A stretch of 64,000 bases of DNA, taken from NCBI RefSeq assembly GCF_014207845.1, contig NZ_JACHLC010000001.1, positions 1,240,001 through 1,304,000 of the forward strand, read 5' to 3'. The position numbers and the translations under genes were made by a program. The DNA is from Chryseobacterium shigense. GTDB taxonomy: Bacteria > Bacteroidota > Bacteroidia > Flavobacteriales > Weeksellaceae. A model generated the notes under the pieces. The model had not been told where the DNA came from, did not search any database, and saw only the letters and a program-made list of their open reading frames with translations. Of this stretch, positions 61,734 to 64,000 are shown piece by piece. The stretch's first letter is position 1; every line of letters starts with the position of its first letter.

Positions 61734-62654
61734 TTGAAAGTTTTCAAGAATTTTAAAGATTATTCCTCTCAAAAGCCTTTAGCATTATCTTTAGGAATGT
61801 TTGACGGAGTGCATCTGGGACACAAAAGTATTATCGATGAACTGATTAATGTAGGAACAGAGAATAATCTGGAAACAGCTATACTCACTTTCTGGCCTCA
61901 TCCGCGTTTTGTTTTCAATCCGAATGAAGATCTTAAGCTTCTCAATACACTGGAAGAAAAAAAACAGCTGATCGAGAAATACGGCATCAATCATTTATTT
62001 CTGAAAGAGTTTGATGAAGAGTTCAGAAATCTTACGGGAGAAGAATTTGTACGCCAGATCCTGATTGATAAGCTGAATGTAAAATACCTTATTATAGGCT
62101 ATGATCATTCTTTCGGAAAAAATAAGAGCGGAAATTTTGAACTTCTTCAGAAACTTTCCAAGGAACTGGGTTTTGTGGTTGAACAAATGGAGGCTATTAA
62201 TATCCATGAAAACAATATCAGCTCTACTAAAGTACGTAATGCCCTTCTTGCAGGAAATATTAAAGAGGCCAATGAAATGCTTGGTTACTCCTACTCTGTT
62301 TCCGGAACTGTTGTTCATGGAAAAAAGATCGGAAGAACAATCGGTTATCCTACGGCCAATATTGATACTGAATCTATTAAACTTCTTCCTAAAAAAGGCG
62401 CTTATATTGTAGAAACCGAAGTAAAAGGACAACAGTATAAAGGAATGCTCAGCGTTGGTACCAATCCTACCGTGAACGGAGAAAAATTAACCGTTGAAGT
62501 TTATATCCTTGACTTTGAAGGTGATATTTACGACGAAAAAATCACGGTAAGGTTCAGGGATTTTCTTCATGACGAAATTAAATTCGAAGGTATTGAAAAG
62601 CTTATCGAAAGACTGGATGAAGATAAAAGGCTTACTCAAGAATTTCAATTTTAA
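61734..62654 (+). CDS. ribF: Bifunctional riboflavin kinase / FAD synthetase
   Basis: About 306 residues from TTG at 61734 (then KVFKNFKDYSSQKPLALSLGMFDGVHLGHKSI); the longer frame from 61683 starts inside the promoter and is rejected. The N-terminal nucleotidyltransferase domain has GMFDGVHLGH and ISSTKVRNALLAGNI; the C-terminal riboflavin kinase domain has GRTIGYPTANI and GMLSVGTNPTVNG. Makes FMN and then FAD. Divergent from atpD; its stop overlaps the stop of the convergent MmcQ-like gene by 4 bp. Confidence 0.95.
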   Translation: MKVFKNFKDYSSQKPLALSLGMFDGVHLGHKSIIDELINVGTENNLETAILTFWPHPRFVFNPNEDLKLLNTLEEKKQLIEKYGINHLFLKEFDEEFRNLTGEEFVRQILIDKLNVKYLIIGYDHSFGKNKSGNFELLQKLSKELGFVVEQMEAINIHENNISSTKVRNALLAGNIKEANEMLGYSYSVSGTVVHGKKIGRTIGYPTANIDTESIKLLPKKGAYIVETEVKGQQYKGMLSVGTNPTVNGEKLTVEVYILDFEGDIYDEKITVRFRDFLHDEIKFEGIEKLIERLDEDKRLTQEFQF

Positions 62655-63004
62655 CTGTTTATAATTTCCTCTTTCGCTTTTTTCGTTAAAGAATTAAATA
62701 CCAGTTCATAAGACTGATCTATTAATTTAAAGATCAAATCTCTTTTTAAACCGTCTACCATTACGGAATTCCAGTGGGTTTTATTCATATGGAATGCTCC
62801 TGTGATCTGTGGATGCTGTTCACGAAGTTCTGCACTCCATTCAGGATCTGTTTTCACATTTATATTTAACGGCTGCTTCTCCAAGGGCAGCAACAGGAAC
62901 ATTTTTGTCCCTACTTTCATAACAAGGGTTTCGTTATCAAAAGGAAAAGTTTCCGTAACTCCTTTTTTGGCAAGACAATAGTCTAGAATTTCGTTAGCAT
63001 CCAT
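62651..63004 (-). CDS. MmcQ/YjbR-family protein
   Basis: 117 residues from ATG at 63004 (MDANEILDYCLAKKGVTETFPFDNETLVMKVGTKMFLLL). The frame stays open upstream to 63187 but that stretch lies over the divergent gene and is not protein-like. YjbR signature continues with PLNINVKTDPEWSAELREQHPQITGAFHMNKTHWNSVMVDG and ends in the DQSYELVFNSL helix. A small CyaY-like fold, proposed to bind DNA; exact function unknown. Its end overlaps ribF by 4 bp (TTAA serves both stops). Confidence 0.92.
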   Translation of the reverse strand: MDANEILDYCLAKKGVTETFPFDNETLVMKVGTKMFLLLPLEKQPLNINVKTDPEWSAELREQHPQITGAFHMNKTHWNSVMVDGLKRDLIFKLIDQSYELVFNSLTKKAKEEIINS

Positions 63005-63116
63005 AGGGCAATTTGAAAATTTGAAAATGAGATAATTTGAATAAAATCTTTTAATTATTCCTCCAAATTTAGTAAATTTAAGAAAGAAAATACGATCCAC
63101 GCAAATTACAGTTATT

Positions 63117-63779
63117 ATGAAAGCTTTGATTATCGGCGCTACAGGCGCTACAGGAAAAGATCTGGTAAAGCAGCTACTGAACGACAAAGAGTTTGAGGAA
63201 GTCGATATCTTTGTAAGAAAGCCTGTCGATATTCAGAATGATAAGCTGAAAGTTCATGTCGTTGATTTTGAAAAACCTGAAGAGTGGAAAGACAAAGTGA
63301 AGGGCGATATTGCTTTCTCCTGCTTAGGAACGACTCTGAAAGACGCCGGAAGCAAAGAAGCGCAGAGAAAAGTAGATTTTAATTATCAATATGAATTTGC
63401 CAAAGCCGCTAAAGAAAATGAAGTGGAAGATTATATTCTTGTTTCAGCTTACGGGGCCAATCCTAAATCTAAAATTTTTTATTCTAAAATGAAAGGTGAA
63501 CTGGAAGAGGCTGTAAAGCAACTTCATTTCAATAAAATTACCATTTTTAAACCGGGAATGCTTGAAAGAAAAGATTCTGAAAGAACAGGAGAAGTGCTGG
63601 GAAGCAGGATTATTAAGTTTGCCAATAAACTGGGACTTCTGGAAAGTCAGAAACCCTTGCCTACAGATGTTTTAGCCAAAGCTATGATTAATTCTTCCAA
63701 AATAAAGAGTAATGGTTATTCCAGTATTAAGCTGGGAAATATTTTTTGTTTTGCGGAGAAAAGCAATGAGTCAAAGTAA
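63117..63779 (+). CDS. NAD(P)H-binding protein (HTATIP2-like atypical SDR)
   Basis: A 220-residue protein. Rossmann motif GATGATGKDLVKQLL at residues 7-21, then CLGTTLKDAGSKEAQRKVDFNYQYEFAKAAKENEVEDYILVSAYGANPKSKIFYSKMKGELEEAVKQLHFNKITIFKPGMLERKD, a pattern of the NAD(P)-binding HTATIP2/oxidoreductase group. The YSKMKGELE has the Tyr-x3-Lys of SDRs. Function in bacteria unclear. Single plus-strand gene. Confidence 0.9.
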   Translation: MKALIIGATGATGKDLVKQLLNDKEFEEVDIFVRKPVDIQNDKLKVHVVDFEKPEEWKDKVKGDIAFSCLGTTLKDAGSKEAQRKVDFNYQYEFAKAAKENEVEDYILVSAYGANPKSKIFYSKMKGELEEAVKQLHFNKITIFKPGMLERKDSERTGEVLGSRIIKFANKLGLLESQKPLPTDVLAKAMINSSKIKSNGYSSIKLGNIFCFAEKSNESK

Positions 63780-63890
63780 TAGACTATAAAACTTTGACCC
63801 TGCTCTTATGTATGTAAATCTGTTATGTTATAAAATCATACCTGAATGGGCATTATCTTATAATTTTAAAATTTCCGGATAATAATAACT

Positions 63891-64000
63891 TTATTGTTTT
63901 ATAAGTTTTTTAACTACAACTTTTCCGTTTTGTAATTCTGTTTTTGCAATGTATATTCCTTTTGGAAGATCAGAAACATTGGTATCATTTTCTTTTATTG
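63891..64000 (-). CDS. C-terminal end of a T9SS cargo protein, 5' part outside window
   Basis: Partial gene entering from the right edge. The visible 35 residues, IKENDTNVSDLPKGIYIAKT then ELQNGKVVVKKLIKQ and a stop at 63891-63893, are the final strands of a type A T9SS sorting domain (L-x-KG-IYI ... KV-x-KKLIK). The cargo itself cannot be named. Confidence 0.82.
   Translation of the reverse strand, partial: IKENDTNVSDLPKGIYIAKTELQNGKVVVKKLIKQ

Overview
The window looks like the chromosome of a Chryseobacterium-type bacterium (Flavobacteriia, family Weeksellaceae). The grounds are: low GC; many Bacteroidota promoters of the TAnnTTTG type, often just upstream of short leaders and TTG or ATG starts; a 288-residue primary sigma factor; type IX secretion (T9SS) C-terminal sorting tails; Bacteroidota-type T6SS(iii) baseplate genes; TonB-dependent receptors and DUF5686 proteins; and an ATP synthase atpD-atpC pair standing apart from the other ATP synthase genes. 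Genus is inferred from protein style, not from a marker gene such as 16S rRNA, which is absent. No tRNA, rRNA or CRISPR array was seen.

Layout. 1-1.7 kb: edge of a mobile element (Toprim primase fragment, excisionase-like HTH, palindrome). 1.7-6.4 kb: DNA repair glycosylase, DUF892 ferritin-like protein, a glycine-rich bacteriocin-like peptide with a double-glycine-like leader, a membrane-anchored hydrolase, a DEDDh exonuclease and an unknown protein. 6.6-18.0 kb: an all-minus envelope block (two-component system, DUF5686 outer-membrane protein, AsmA-like protein, COG4705 membrane protein, TonB-dependent receptor, PAP2 phosphatase). 18.1-20.0 kb: SymE-like toxin divergent from an XRE regulator and a coiled-coil/CHAT protease, a candidate conflict module. 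20.2-22.9 kb: ArsR operon with visible operator (SRPBCC, DUF1801/OmdA, DoxX, DUF4256). 23.2-28.2 kb: lipoprotein, threonine aldolase-like enzyme, DtxR/MntR regulator with operator, exported metalloprotease and class V aminotransferase, with four copies of a 27-bp palindromic repeat. 28.3-31.4 kb: three T6SS(iii) genes (tssG-tssN-tssK). 31.7-36.6 kb: S1/P1 nuclease, rpoD, two adjacent MITE-like inverted-repeat elements, a lipoprotein, and a two-gene operon for a T9SS-exported AvrRpt2-like cysteine protease with an exported partner. 36.6-40.5 kb: copper operon including a multicopper oxidase fused to a CopB-like barrel. 40.7-43.7 kb: TonB receptor and kdsA. 44.1-47.3 kb: AraC regulator, SDR, exported acetolactate decarboxylase, DUF1697. 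47.4-54.5 kb: DUF2723/GT117 membrane glycosyltransferase, then a PLP fold-II synthase plus alpha-oxoamine synthase pair that is a strong candidate for sulfonolipid (capnine/sulfobacin) synthesis, then an EamA transporter. 54.5-58.8 kb: Crp-like regulator with a small redox operon, and a B12-type radical SAM protein. 58.8-64 kb: unknown exported protein, atpDC, ribF, MmcQ-like protein, NAD(P)-binding protein, and the tail of a T9SS cargo gene.

The most interesting points are the XRE-CHAT-SymE locus, the glycine-rich bacteriocin-like precursor, the candidate sulfonolipid operon, the compact repeat families (27-bp palindrome and MITE-like elements), and the protease plus partner operon. All functional assignments rest on reading motifs by eye; no database search was possible.
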